Below are positions 26,123 through 34,962 of a stretch of 64,000 nucleotides of DNA, piece after piece (the stretch's first letter is position 1; each line of letters begins with the position of its first letter). Source of the DNA: Fimiplasma intestinipullorum (GTDB taxonomy: Bacteria > Bacillota_I > Bacilli_A > Erysipelotrichales > Coprobacillaceae). The notes under the pieces are model-generated. The model was not told the DNA's origin, searched no databases, and saw only the letters and a list, made by a program, of their open reading frames with translations. The position numbers and the translations under genes were made by a program. Location: positions 13,398 through 77,397 of the forward strand of contig DVMJ01000014.1 in NCBI GenBank assembly GCA_018715065.1, given 5' to 3'.

Positions 26123-26575
26123 ATGCAGTTCATGCCCGTACAGGAAGATCCTAAGCAATACCTGGATCTATTATTGTTGGCAGATGAAAGTGAAACGATG
26201 ATCGAGTCTTATCTGGAACGCGGTACCCTGTTTGTACTTCAAGAACCCGAAGGCGTGATAGGTGTCTGTGTTGTCACCGATGAAGGAGGCGGCGTGCTGG
26301 AAATCAAGAATCTGGCCATCGATCCTCAATATCAGGGTCATGGCTATGGCAGGCTGATGATTGAAAAGGTAGCGAAGCATTTTGCTTCTTCTTATGCGAT
26401 CCTTCAGGTGGGAACAGGAGATAGTCCGTTGACTGTTCCTTTCTATGAAAAATGTGGTTTTTCTTATTATACAACGCTTCCTCATTTCTTTATTGATCAT
26501 TATGATCATCCTATAGTTGAAGCGGGGAAACAGTTGGTCGATATGATCGTGCTACGCAGGCACATCAGTGTCTAA
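26123..26575 (+). CDS. GNAT family N-acetyltransferase
   Basis: 150 residues. Acetyl-CoA motif A is LAIDPQYQGHGYGRLMIEKV, with FYEKCGF near the end. Substrate unknown. A GTG at 26114 is also in frame; I prefer the ATG at 26123 because GGTGAAG then forms the ribosome site. First gene of an 11-gene same-strand run of small accessory enzymes. Confidence 0.85.
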   Translation: MQFMPVQEDPKQYLDLLLLADESETMIESYLERGTLFVLQEPEGVIGVCVVTDEGGGVLEIKNLAIDPQYQGHGYGRLMIEKVAKHFASSYAILQVGTGDSPLTVPFYEKCGFSYYTTLPHFFIDHYDHPIVEAGKQLVDMIVLRRHISV

Positions 26576-26590
26576 AAAGGAGGTTGTTCA

Positions 26591-27397
26591 ATGAGACGCG
26601 TGGTTTTATATCTGGCAATGAGTTTGGACGGATTTGTAGCCGATCAGAATGGGAAAGTGGATTGGTTGACGCCTTTCGAAGGTGAGGATACTTATACAGA
26701 CTTTGAACGAACTGTTGACACGATCGTGATGGGACGCCGAACCTATGCGCAGATTGTGACAGAACTTTCACCCAATCAATGGGTTTATCCTAATCAGACC
26801 TCTTATGTCATTACGCATGAAGTGTGCCCTGGCACAGAGGCGGTTCGTTTTGTGGATCAGGATCCGGTCACTTTGGTGGATACATTAAAAAAACAAGAAG
26901 GAAAAGATATCTGGATCAATGGTGGACCGACGATCATCCAGCCTCTCATCCAGGCCAATTTGATCGATCAGTATCGCCTGACGATCGTACCGGTGCTTTT
27001 AGGTGCTGGGACGAGATTGTTTCAGTCAGCTGACAGGATTCATTTAAAGTCGATCGGTCTTATACAGCATGGTCAGTTGTTCGAACTCATTTATGAAAAA
27101 GAGGACAATGCGCCGTTGTCTTTTGTGGATGAAAGAGAGGTGCTGCTTGACCATATAGACAAGCTGCATAGTACGCCAATGGGACTGGAACGGGTGTCAC
27201 GCAATTTGGGGTGTCAAATACAGGAAGTCACTGCCTATTGTCAAAAACTGATTCAAGATCCTACCTGCCAGGTTTGGCGCAAAGGCAAAAATGTGTACTG
27301 TCGGGTCAAAGAGGTAGAGATTACCATCAATGCACATAGTTACACCATTATTACGGCACATCGCATTCGTACCAAATCAATGAAAGAAGGGAAATAA
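26591..27397 (+). CDS. Dihydrofolate reductase-like (RibD C-terminal) protein fused to DUF3781
   Basis: 268 residues. Residues 1-165 form a RibD-C/DHFR-like domain: VVLYLAMSLDGFVAD, TIVMGRRTYAQI, DIWINGGPTIIQPL and TIVPVLLGAGTRLF. Residues ~185-262 resemble DUF3781: HIDKLHSTPMGLERVSRNL and ITINAHSYTIITAHR. NADPH-dependent reductase of unknown substrate; the fused tail has no known function. Preceded by AGGAGG. Confidence 0.8.
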   Translation: MRRVVLYLAMSLDGFVADQNGKVDWLTPFEGEDTYTDFERTVDTIVMGRRTYAQIVTELSPNQWVYPNQTSYVITHEVCPGTEAVRFVDQDPVTLVDTLKKQEGKDIWINGGPTIIQPLIQANLIDQYRLTIVPVLLGAGTRLFQSADRIHLKSIGLIQHGQLFELIYEKEDNAPLSFVDEREVLLDHIDKLHSTPMGLERVSRNLGCQIQEVTAYCQKLIQDPTCQVWRKGKNVYCRVKEVEITINAHSYTIITAHRIRTKSMKEGK

Positions 27398-27399
27398 AT

Positions 27400-27774
27400 A
27401 TGCTCATTCGCTTCATGAAAGAAGACTTTACCGTCTGTCAAATCGGTGATCTTCAGCAAGTGGATCTAGATAAGCCGTATTGTTTTTTGGCTAAGACAGC
27501 CCATGAGCTCTCTTTAGTCTGTCGCAGCGAAGATGTGCCTGAGAAGGTCCTGAGGCGTGAGGATGACTGGCAGGCGTTCTATATTGAGGGTAGCCTGGAT
27601 TTTGCTTTGACGGGAATTCTAGCAGGGATTGCCGACGTATTGACTAAAAAAGGAATCAGCCTTTTGGCCCTCTCTACTTATGATACGGATTATATCCTGG
27701 TCAAAAAAGAAAAGATGGCACAAGCCCTGCAAACATTAGCGGAAGCGGGCTATACCATCATGAGTGACAAATAA
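27400..27774 (+). CDS. ACT-domain protein (CASTOR/YkoF-like)
   Basis: 124 residues. Second half FALTGILAGIADVLTKKGISLLALSTYDTDYILVKKEK is an ACT-like ligand-binding fold, of the DUF6482/CASTOR-like small stand-alone type. Probably binds an amino acid; target unknown. Starts 2 bases after the preceding stop. Confidence 0.75.
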   Translation: MLIRFMKEDFTVCQIGDLQQVDLDKPYCFLAKTAHELSLVCRSEDVPEKVLRREDDWQAFYIEGSLDFALTGILAGIADVLTKKGISLLALSTYDTDYILVKKEKMAQALQTLAEAGYTIMSDK

Positions 27775-27805
27775 TCGCTTACTTTAAAAAAGGAGGAGAT
27801 GAAAA

Positions 27806-28396
27806 ATGCTTGCGACCATAGAAACAGAGCGGTTGGTTCTGCGAAATTATAAGAAAGAAGATGCACAAAGCATGTATATGCATTACTGTGGGGATGCGGA
27901 AGTGACGCGCTATATGTCCTGGTATCCACATCCTGATGTTCATTATACGCAGCGCTTTTTAGAGGAAGGGATCTTACCGAAAAATGAGTGTCCTGATCGT
28001 CTGGAACTGGCAATCACGCTTAAGGGAGCCTGCCAGCATGTGATTGGTAACGTAGTGGCCTGGAAAGTCGCATCTGACACCCTGGAGCTTGCCTATGTCA
28101 TGGGCCGTAAACATCAGGGGCAGGGCTATATGCGTGAGGCAGTCCAAGCAGTGCTTACCTATCTTTTCACGCATCCCTCTTTTCAGGAGGTCATCGCTTA
28201 TGACGAATTAGACAATGCAGCCAGCGGGGCTGTGATGCGAAAATGTGGATTGATTTATCAGAAAAATATTTTAGATAGACGCAAGATCGATTCGCCCGAA
28301 GATGACGTGGTTGTTTGCGCACTTTATTCGATGCAAAAAAATGATTGGATGAAAGATCATGAATGTGAGGCTGATTTACTTAAGGGATCATCCTGA
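27806..28396 (+). CDS. GNAT acetyltransferase, RimJ/RimL type
   Basis: 196 residues with IETERLVLRNYKKEDAQSMY at the start, ELAYVMGRKHQGQGYMREAV and VMRKCGLIYQK, which are typical of ribosomal-protein or small-molecule N-acetyltransferases. Acceptor unknown. Good ribosome site (AGGAGG). Its 3' end overlaps the next gene by 38 bases. Confidence 0.88.
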   Translation: MLATIETERLVLRNYKKEDAQSMYMHYCGDAEVTRYMSWYPHPDVHYTQRFLEEGILPKNECPDRLELAITLKGACQHVIGNVVAWKVASDTLELAYVMGRKHQGQGYMREAVQAVLTYLFTHPSFQEVIAYDELDNAASGAVMRKCGLIYQKNILDRRKIDSPEDDVVVCALYSMQKNDWMKDHECEADLLKGSS

Positions 28397-28832
28397 AATG
28401 AAGAAGACGGCTGCCCGCTGGTTTCATGCGAAATGGCAGGTGCCATTAGCGGCTTATAGGCAGAGCATGGAGGATTGCCTGATTGGACAGGCACCGATCC
28501 CACAGTGGTATCTGGCTCTTAAAAATGGACATATCGTTGGTGGACTGGGGGTCATTGAAAATGATTTCCATGAGCGCAAAGACTTGACACCGAATGTTTG
28601 TGCTGTTTATACCGAACCTGAGGAACGGGGACAGGGTATCGCCGGGGCCTTATTGAAGATGGCCTGTCGGGATATGTGTGTAAAAGGCATCCATACTTTA
28701 TATTTACTGACTGATCATACGTCCTTTTATGAACGTTATGGTTGGACTTTTGTGGGTTTGATACAACAAGCTGGTGAGAAGAGACTTTCACGCGTGTACC
28801 GGTATCAAAGTGAAGAAGATGAGGAGGCATAG
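28359..28832 (+). CDS. GNAT family N-acetyltransferase
   Basis: 157 residues. AVYTEPEERGQGIAGALLKMA is the acetyl-CoA motif, FYERYGW the terminal motif. The N-terminus YLRDHPEMKKTAARWFHAKW is like enzymes annotated as aminoglycoside- or amino-acid acetyltransferases of gut Firmicutes, but the acceptor is not known. Overlaps the previous gene in another frame. Confidence 0.85.
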   Translation: MNVRLIYLRDHPEMKKTAARWFHAKWQVPLAAYRQSMEDCLIGQAPIPQWYLALKNGHIVGGLGVIENDFHERKDLTPNVCAVYTEPEERGQGIAGALLKMACRDMCVKGIHTLYLLTDHTSFYERYGWTFVGLIQQAGEKRLSRVYRYQSEEDEEA

Positions 28833-28834
28833 TG

Positions 28835-29482
28835 ATGAAAATAGAAATGGGAACCGATTTTCCAGCGTATTTTGAGGCAGCTTATCCAGAGGAATTTGAT
28901 CTGTTTTCTCATTTTGAAGTGGGGGCTGGCATTCCGAGTGTGTTATTTGCCATCACGACCTGGAAAGAAAATGGTCAACCGAATGTCTGTCTGCATGCCT
29001 GGAGCAGTTTTCATGGCGATCCCCAAGGTTTTTTTGCGGTGATGGGCAATTTGTATATGCATACGCATACGTTTGCGAATATCAAGCGTGATCAAGTCTT
29101 CGGAATAAATTTTTTGCCCCTTTGTTACTATGATGCACTCGTGAAGACCATTCATCATAACGAAATGGAAACAGATGAATTGATGGTCGCCGGTCTGCAT
29201 TTTGAGAAGGCGCGCACGATCCATGCGCCCATGATCGAAGAAGCCTTCTTACAGATGGAATGTACATTAAAAGATATCCAGGACCTTAGCGGGGCCCGAC
29301 AGGCCGCCATGGTGATTGGAGAGGTCGTTCATCTTGCTGTTAGTGATGAATATGCTACAGGCTATGCGCCACGCTACGGTAAAGATGGGTTCATGCTTTT
29401 AGTACCGGCCCCACAGGATCTTGTGACCGGAAAGCCGCAGCAGTCGGCGATTGCTACGGTTCACATTGAAAAATATGATTAA
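28835..29482 (+). CDS. Flavin reductase-like (FMN-binding split barrel) protein
   Basis: About 215 residues. IPSVLFAITTWKENGQPNVC, HTHTFANIKRDQVFGINFL and a C-terminal LVPAPQD segment resemble flavin reductase/flavoredoxin domains that bind FMN. Role unknown, perhaps electron supply to an oxygenase. Start is the ATG at 28835, next to the previous stop. Confidence 0.7.
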   Translation: MKIEMGTDFPAYFEAAYPEEFDLFSHFEVGAGIPSVLFAITTWKENGQPNVCLHAWSSFHGDPQGFFAVMGNLYMHTHTFANIKRDQVFGINFLPLCYYDALVKTIHHNEMETDELMVAGLHFEKARTIHAPMIEEAFLQMECTLKDIQDLSGARQAAMVIGEVVHLAVSDEYATGYAPRYGKDGFMLLVPAPQDLVTGKPQQSAIATVHIEKYD

Positions 29483-29519
29483 TGGCATTGAGGATATGCA
29501 GCCTGAGAGGAGGAAAGAT

Positions 29520-30284
29520 ATGTGGTTCTATCGAGAGGATCGAACTAGACCGGTCTTTACAAGTGCTGATCAGGTTCAGTCTGAACTGGACGAAACTGGT
29601 CCTTTGAGTTTGCCTGAAACAGCTATCTTGCTATATATGAATGGGGAAGAATTCATCCATGAACATTATGTGACAGAGACAATTACGTCGCATTTTCCCC
29701 GTTTTTTAAGACCTTGCCCCATAACGCGTATTCGCGGTAAAACAGATATTTGCTTTTTAGATGGCGGACGTGGCGCACCGATGGCTGCAGATACGCTTGA
29801 AACACTGCATGCTTTAGGGGTGAAAAATGCCATTTCGGTGGGAATGATCGGCGCTTTTGTCAAACAGATGCAGATTGGAGATATCGTCATTCCTGATCGC
29901 GCCTATGTTGAAGAAGGAACGTCATTACATTATTATGAATCCATTGCTTATAGTCAGCCGGACCCTGTACTTTTTGAAAAACTCGTCAAGCAGATGCCAG
30001 CTGCACATATTGCCTCGATCGTATCTACTGATGCAGTCTATCGACAGACCTTTTATAAGGAAGCGCTCTGGCGAGCACAGGGATGTGTTGGGGTGGATAT
30101 GGAAACATCGGCACTACTGAGCGTTGGTCAATATTGCAAGATGCATGTCGCTTCAGTGTTGATGGTTTCAGATAAACATCCACTTTCTGAAACCGAAGCA
30201 CCCTGGGAGTGGCATATGACACCTGAACTGCGCCAGAAGATGTTGTCTTATGTGATTGACTTTGCTTTATCTTTATCGCGCTGA
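29520..30284 (+). CDS. Nucleoside phosphorylase-family protein
   Basis: 254 residues. ICFLDGGRGAPMAADTLETL, NAISVGMIGAFVKQMQIGDIVIP, and GCVGVDMETSALLSVG carry the phosphate/ribose-binding and purine-site patterns of PNP/UDP superfamily proteins. Start set at the ATG at 29520, preceded by GAGGAGGAAAG; the frame extends to 29451 inside the previous gene. Together with the cytidine deaminase and NUDIX genes it suggests nucleoside salvage. Confidence 0.8.
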   Translation: MWFYREDRTRPVFTSADQVQSELDETGPLSLPETAILLYMNGEEFIHEHYVTETITSHFPRFLRPCPITRIRGKTDICFLDGGRGAPMAADTLETLHALGVKNAISVGMIGAFVKQMQIGDIVIPDRAYVEEGTSLHYYESIAYSQPDPVLFEKLVKQMPAAHIASIVSTDAVYRQTFYKEALWRAQGCVGVDMETSALLSVGQYCKMHVASVLMVSDKHPLSETEAPWEWHMTPELRQKMLSYVIDFALSLSR

Positions 30285-30296
30285 ACGGAGATAGGA

Positions 30297-30740
30297 ATGG
30301 AGAAAGTCATTATTACCAATATGTGTATGCTAAGAGATGGAACGCGGGTCCTGGTCCAGGATCGCATTGACCCTGATTGGCCGGGACTGACCTTTCCGGG
30401 CGGACACGTGGAACAAGGGGAATCCTTAACAGATGCTGTGATCCGTGAAGTTTACGAAGAAACAGGCTTGACCATCACGTCACCGCGCTTATGTGGCGTC
30501 AAAGATTGGATGGAAACAGAAGATACGCGTTATCTGATCCTGCTGTATCAGGCCGATCAGTTCCAAGGCAATCTGGTCTCTTCGAAAGAAGGGCCTGTCT
30601 TTTGGATGGAGCTCGAGGATCTACAACAAAAACAATTAGCTGAAGGAATGAAAGAAACGCTGGCTGTTTTTTTGGAAGAAGCGAAAAGTGAGCATTATAT
30701 CTATCAGAAGCAGGATAAGTGGATCGATAGCATCAAGTAA
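30297..30740 (+). CDS. NUDIX hydrolase (MutT-like)
   Basis: 147 residues with the Nudix box GGHVEQGESLTDAVIREVYE then ETGL. The N-terminal VLVQDRIDPDWPGLTFPGG is like 8-oxo-dGTP diphosphatases. May clean oxidised nucleotides. Starts 12 bases after the phosphorylase gene. Confidence 0.87.
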   Translation: MEKVIITNMCMLRDGTRVLVQDRIDPDWPGLTFPGGHVEQGESLTDAVIREVYEETGLTITSPRLCGVKDWMETEDTRYLILLYQADQFQGNLVSSKEGPVFWMELEDLQQKQLAEGMKETLAVFLEEAKSEHYIYQKQDKWIDSIK

Positions 30741-30761
30741 AAAGCTGGAGGAGGTGAGATC

Positions 30762-31223
30762 ATGGATATCTGGGATAAGTTATATCTTGAAGCCAAAGCA
30801 CAATATCATCCAGAGGAAGTCACGCCGTTTATTTATGCGCATGCTGTTGTATGTGCTCTGGAGGCAGAAGATGGTCGTATCTTTACAGGATTTTGCATTG
30901 AGAGCTGTGGGGATGTCGTGACTTTATGTGCGGAGCGTGTGGCTGCCTTAAATATGTATGTCAACAGTGGTCAGACAGTCATCAAACGCCTGATTGCTTT
31001 TCGTGATAAGCCACCTTATGGAGGCGGCAGCGGCATGCCCTGCGGTGCCTGTCGTGAGTTTCTCATGCAATTATCCTATCAGAATCGCAAGATGGAGATC
31101 ATGGTCGATTATGCGAAACGAGAGACCATCACCTTAGAAGAACTGCTTCCGATGTGGTGGGGAGAAGAACGTTACCAGAAGGCAATGCGAAGAGGAGGAA
31201 AGACAAATGGAGATAACGATTGA
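30762..31223 (+). CDS. Cytidine deaminase-like protein
   Basis: 153 residues. Zinc motifs DVVTLCAERVAALNMY (C-A-E) and GMPCGACREFL (PCxxC) identify the cytidine deaminase fold, tetrameric type. Length is slightly above the usual 130, with a C-terminal tail. Probably acts in pyrimidine salvage; a related base or nucleoside antibiotic cannot be excluded. Overlaps the next GNAT gene by 17 bases. Confidence 0.85.
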   Translation: MDIWDKLYLEAKAQYHPEEVTPFIYAHAVVCALEAEDGRIFTGFCIESCGDVVTLCAERVAALNMYVNSGQTVIKRLIAFRDKPPYGGGSGMPCGACREFLMQLSYQNRKMEIMVDYAKRETITLEELLPMWWGEERYQKAMRRGGKTNGDND

Positions 31224-31770
31224 ACGTGCACGGCCTGGCGATGCAGAGGTTCTCGCTTCGATACAGATCAGTAGCTGGTTAGCGGCTTTTGCGGATATCT
31301 TAGATCAGGATGATCTAAAAAAGTGTACTGATCGTCTAAGCGTAACGCAAATGTATGAAAAGCTGCTTGAACGCTCCATCGGTTATGGTTATCTATTACG
31401 CATCGATCAGAAGCCTCATGCGATCGCTTGGTGGGACAGGGGATCTAGCCCCAACCAGTTTGCATGTGCTGAGCTGTTGTGCATCCATTCTTTGCCGGAT
31501 CGTTGGCACCAGGGATATGGCAGTGTCTTGATGGAACGTGTGCTAGCTGATATGCAAGCTGCAGGTTATCGTCAGGTCAGACTATGGGTGTTTGAAAAAA
31601 ATCAACGTGCCAGAGCATTTTATGAGAAATGGGGATTCGTGACTGATGGCAGGACAAAGCCCGGCATCAGGCCGATTGAAATTGGTTATGAAAGATGTTT
31701 ACATAGAACCACTAGTCATTCTACACCGACTTATGAAGATCCCATACAGAAAAAATGTGAAGAAGACTAG
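31207..31770 (+). CDS. GNAT family N-acetyltransferase
   Basis: 187 residues. SLPDRWHQGYGSVLMERVLAD is motif A and RAFYEKWGFV the terminal motif. N-terminus ITIERARPGDAEVLASIQ is typical. Acceptor unknown. Fourth GNAT in this 6-kb run. Confidence 0.86.
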   Translation: MEITIERARPGDAEVLASIQISSWLAAFADILDQDDLKKCTDRLSVTQMYEKLLERSIGYGYLLRIDQKPHAIAWWDRGSSPNQFACAELLCIHSLPDRWHQGYGSVLMERVLADMQAAGYRQVRLWVFEKNQRARAFYEKWGFVTDGRTKPGIRPIEIGYERCLHRTTSHSTPTYEDPIQKKCEED

Positions 31771-31808
31771 TCTGTTCTACAAAAGTAAGAGACAAGGAGA
31801 ATATAAAG

Positions 31809-32411
31809 ATGAACTTGAAAGAAATGCGATGGATCAGAGAACCTAAAGATTATAAGATGACAGATGATCACATTTGGATCCAGACAGAACCTCATACAGA
31901 TCTCTGGCAACGAACTTATTATCATTTTCGTAACGATAATGCACCATTATTGCAGATGGAAACGCGGGACTTATTTTTTAGTTTTGTCGTAAAAACTGAT
32001 TTTACCGATAGTCATCATCGTTTTGATCAGTGCGGCATCATTCTCTATCTCGATAGTGAGAACTGGTTGAAGGCTTCTGTCGAATACGAAAATGATCGCT
32101 TTGGTCATTTAGGCAGTGTGGTGACGAATCAAGGGTATTCGGATTGGGCAACGGTAGAGATTGACGCATCCATCAAGACGATGTGGTATCGACTGAGCCG
32201 TCGGGAGGATGATTTTCGTATTGACTATGCCATGGATGGGATCCACTATCATCAGATGCGTATTTGTCATCTAGCCAAAGCAGTTGACAGTGTTCGCTTT
32301 GGGGTGTATGCCTGTTCACCTGAGGACTCATCCTTTTGGGCTTGTTTTTCGAATTTGCAGTTAATGGCATGTCAATGGCATGCGCATGATGGGCAGCAAC
32401 CCGATCAGTAG
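31809..32411 (+). CDS. DUF1349 (concanavalin-like) protein
   Basis: 200 residues. DQCGIILYLDSENWLKASVEYEND and FRIDYAMDGIHYHQMRICHL are typical of DUF1349, a beta-sandwich related to lectin/glucanase folds. No signal peptide, so cytosolic. Function unknown. Last gene of the run. Confidence 0.85.
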   Translation: MNLKEMRWIREPKDYKMTDDHIWIQTEPHTDLWQRTYYHFRNDNAPLLQMETRDLFFSFVVKTDFTDSHHRFDQCGIILYLDSENWLKASVEYENDRFGHLGSVVTNQGYSDWATVEIDASIKTMWYRLSRREDDFRIDYAMDGIHYHQMRICHLAKAVDSVRFGVYACSPEDSSFWACFSNLQLMACQWHAHDGQQPDQ

Positions 32412-32548
32412 ATCGCGTCATTTGTAACCTATAAAAGCAAACGAAATGGAAGAAAGCATCATGACAAAGAGCTGTATGATCATAGATGAATCATGATTCT
32501 GGATTAACGTCATTCAGAAAGGTCTCTCTTCTAGAGACAATGGATACC

Positions 32549-32591
32549 AAAAAAGCAAGGAAGCACGATCACATGTTTTCCTTGCTTTTTT
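32549..32591. terminator. Bidirectional terminator
   Basis: AAAAAAGCAAGGAA (32549-32562) / TTCCTTGCTTTTTT (32578-32591), 14-bp stem. A smaller hairpin GTCTCT/AGAGAC lies just upstream at about 32522-32538. The 157-base gap between the converging genes holds nothing else I can identify. Confidence 0.8.
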
Positions 32592-33072
32592 GACGTACGA
32601 GTTCGATGGCTTCTTTTCCGCTTAAATGTTCGATATCCATGACGAGCATGCAGAGCGGCTGCCATTCTCTTTGGATTTCGTTGCAGCGATTTTCAATCGT
32701 ATCATTTGGGGCATATTTACGCGCTAATTTGTCAATAGCAGCATATTTTTCTAGTTCGTCCTCGATGATCGAGAGCTTGCCAAAGGCAATGACACTACGA
32801 AAATAGGTCGTGTATTTTTCAGGGACGATCGTATCCTGATCGATGATACAGAAGGACGCTTTTGGTTCTTTTTTGATGGCATCGATCTTGTGCCCGCTTT
32901 TGGCTGAATGAAAATACAGTTTGCCTTCATCATAGACGAAACTGATAGGCAAGGCATAGGGATAACCCTCATCCCCTGACAGCGCGAGCACTCCAGATGT
33001 GACTTTGTTTAAAAGGTGCTCACATTCCTTTTGGCTCAATGCCTGACGGGATCTTCGCATAGATCTAAACAT
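32569..33072 (-). CDS. Pyridoxamine 5'-phosphate oxidase-family protein
   Basis: 167 residues. MRRSRQALSQKECEHLL, VLALSGDEGYPYALPISFVY and KLYFHSAKSGHKIDAIKK are typical of the FMN-binding split-barrel family (nitroimidazole-resistance NimA-like). Might reduce nitro drugs or bind flavin/heme. Single gene. Confidence 0.85.
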   Translation of the reverse strand: MFRSMRRSRQALSQKECEHLLNKVTSGVLALSGDEGYPYALPISFVYDEGKLYFHSAKSGHKIDAIKKEPKASFCIIDQDTIVPEKYTTYFRSVIAFGKLSIIEDELEKYAAIDKLARKYAPNDTIENRCNEIQREWQPLCMLVMDIEHLSGKEAIELVRQKSKENM

Positions 33073-33124
33073 CGTACTTCACCTCCGTTGTCTTCATTTT
33101 AAGCGAAAGCAGATGGATGTGCAA

Positions 33125-33153
33125 GTAAAAAAGGCTGCCTCAGCGGTAGCCTT
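33125..33153 (-). terminator. Terminator after the cupin gene
   Basis: AAGGCTGCC (33131-33139) / GGTAGCCTT (33145-33153), then six T on the minus strand. Confidence 0.7.
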
Positions 33154-33160
33154 GATATCA

Positions 33161-33592
33161 TTATAATTGATCGTACTGTTCATCAGTGACTGGCTCGCAC
33201 CATTCATTGGATGTCTCTTCACCAGGACATTCGATGGCTAAATGAGAGAACCAGGAATCTTTCTTTGCGCCATGCCAGTGTTTGACTTCAGCAGGAATTT
33301 CAACGACATCTCCTGGTTGTAAACTTTGGGCAGGTTTTTCTTCCTCCTGATACCAGCCTTCACCAGCCGTACAGATCAAGATCTGTCCACCACCTTGTTT
33401 TGCGTGATGAATATGCCAGTTATTGCGGCAGCCAGGTTCAAAAGTCACATTCGCAACACCAACGGAAGTTTTACCGCCTGTCAGTGGTTTGAGAAAAGAC
33501 TGGTTGATGAAGTATTGCGCATAAGCATCATTAGGTGCACCGATGCCAAAAGCATCAATTTTTTCAAATTCTTGACGATTCATGTATTTCAT
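33161..33592 (-). CDS. Cupin-domain protein
   Basis: 143 residues. NNWHIHHAKQGGGQILICTAGEGWYQEE and LQPGDVVEIPAEVKHWHGA give both cupin motifs with metal-binding His residues. Matches small cupins often linked to carboxymuconolactone-decarboxylase or quinone oxidoreductase genes; enzymatic role unclear. Follows the truncated MerR-like gene by 20 bases, so likely under its control. Confidence 0.88.
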   Translation of the reverse strand: MKYMNRQEFEKIDAFGIGAPNDAYAQYFINQSFLKPLTGGKTSVGVANVTFEPGCRNNWHIHHAKQGGGQILICTAGEGWYQEEEKPAQSLQPGDVVEIPAEVKHWHGAKKDSWFSHLAIECPGEETSNEWCEPVTDEQYDQL

Positions 33593-33612
33593 AATGATCC
33601 TCCTTTAGTTAT

Positions 33613-33921
33613 TCAGGATCTCGGCAAATGGAGCAGATAGTCGATTGTATCGAGCTTGGTCTGGTTTTGATGAATATCCTCCAAAATAAGCACGCGTTTC
33701 TCTTTCAATTTTTGCTTGAAATAGGCCGGGTGTTGAGCAATCAATGGTAAGAGATCCTTGATTTCAGTGTCACTGAAGCCTAGGCTCTCCAAGGTCAGGA
33801 TCCGGCTGATCATTTGAATATCCTGCTCAGTCAGTTCACCTTCAGATATCCAACCGGCTTGTTGATAGCATTTTCTTTTTTGGGGATCAAGCATAATGCT
33901 TTTTTCCAGACTGTCCTTCAT
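33613..33921 (-). CDS. MerR-like regulator lacking the first HTH helices
   Basis: 102 residues from the ATG at 33921 (AGGAGGAACAGT upstream). ELTEQDIQMISRILTLESLGFSDTEIKDLL matches the second half of a MerR DNA-binding domain, followed by a coiled coil KQKLKEKRVLILEDIHQNQTK. The first ~35 residues of a full MerR (recognition helix) are missing or very diverged. It may be a decayed regulator or a partner protein for another MerR. Confidence 0.7.
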   Translation of the reverse strand: MKDSLEKSIMLDPQKRKCYQQAGWISEGELTEQDIQMISRILTLESLGFSDTEIKDLLPLIAQHPAYFKQKLKEKRVLILEDIHQNQTKLDTIDYLLHLPRS

Positions 33922-34017
33922 ACTGTTCCTCCTGCTGCGATTCCTTTGACAATATGATTGTAACACTGGATCCTTTTCTTGTCTAATGCCTCTTTTTCAT
34001 GTTTATTAATGCCTAAA

Positions 34018-34893
34018 TCAAATAGTTTGCTTGACTGCTTCGATAAAAGTATCCACGAGCTGAGACTGGATACTGTTTTTCTTCCAGATCATGACCGTTC
34101 CGGTCATCAGCTCAGGCGCCAAAGGAATGAAGCGCAGTTCCTGTTTATCATGGGTATAAAAGGCGCCTTCAATGGAAATGATGCTGGCAATCTGCTGCTT
34201 GGCTAAAGAGAGCGCATTGGAGAGAAATGTATATTGACCTAGATAGGTAGGGGCACCCTGCAATTTGCCAAACCAGTTCGCAATTTCATGCTGAACAAGC
34301 GAACGATGGGGATGCAGCAACGGCATGGAGATAAGATCCTGCGGACTGACGGTTTCGTGATCAGCCAGGGGATGATGTATCGAGGTAATGATGCCCCATC
34401 TTTCTTTTTGCGGAAGTCTGAGGTACTGGTATTTTTGAATATCGACCGGTTCAAGCACGATCCCCACATCAATCAATCCTTGATCGAGCCGTTCTTTGAT
34501 CAGATCAGCGTTGCCGCTGTAGAAGTTATAGGTCACTTCGGGATGTTGCTGGGAAAAGGATTCAATGACTTTAGGCAGCATCTGGTGTGAGGCAAGACAT
34601 TCGGCCAGTCCCAGCATCAATTCGCCGCTCAAAGTGGTTTCAAGCTGTAACTCTTCTTCTGTTTTAGCGACCAGATTTAAGATTTCTTCAGCACGTCTTC
34701 TGAGCAGCATGCCCGCTTTGGTAAGCTGGATCTTACGTTTGCCGCGAATAAACAGGGGTACACCAATTTCATCTTCGAGCTGCATGAGCTGACGGCTCAA
34801 AGCAGGTTGCCCGATGTGAATGGTCTTTGCTGCGCGCGTAATATTTTCCTCCCTGGCAACCGTTAGAAAATAATATAAGGTTCTTAGTTCCAT
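34018..34893 (-). CDS. LysR family transcriptional regulator
   Basis: 291 residues. MELRTLYYFLTVAREENITRAA and LHIGQPALSRQL-type HTH, then a two-lobe ligand domain (SGELMLGLAECLASHQMLP). Start set at 34893; ATG 34899 is too near the GGGGG ribosome site. Upstream of the MerR/cupin operon on the same strand; the target is probably that operon or a distant redox gene. Confidence 0.9.
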   Translation of the reverse strand: MELRTLYYFLTVAREENITRAAKTIHIGQPALSRQLMQLEDEIGVPLFIRGKRKIQLTKAGMLLRRRAEEILNLVAKTEEELQLETTLSGELMLGLAECLASHQMLPKVIESFSQQHPEVTYNFYSGNADLIKERLDQGLIDVGIVLEPVDIQKYQYLRLPQKERWGIITSIHHPLADHETVSPQDLISMPLLHPHRSLVQHEIANWFGKLQGAPTYLGQYTFLSNALSLAKQQIASIISIEGAFYTHDKQELRFIPLAPELMTGTVMIWKKNSIQSQLVDTFIEAVKQTI

Positions 34894-34962
34894 GTTCATG
34901 ATCCCCCTTTTTATCATCATTGCATGTTGTATTTGTTTTTCAAAATAAGTATAACAGCGTTG

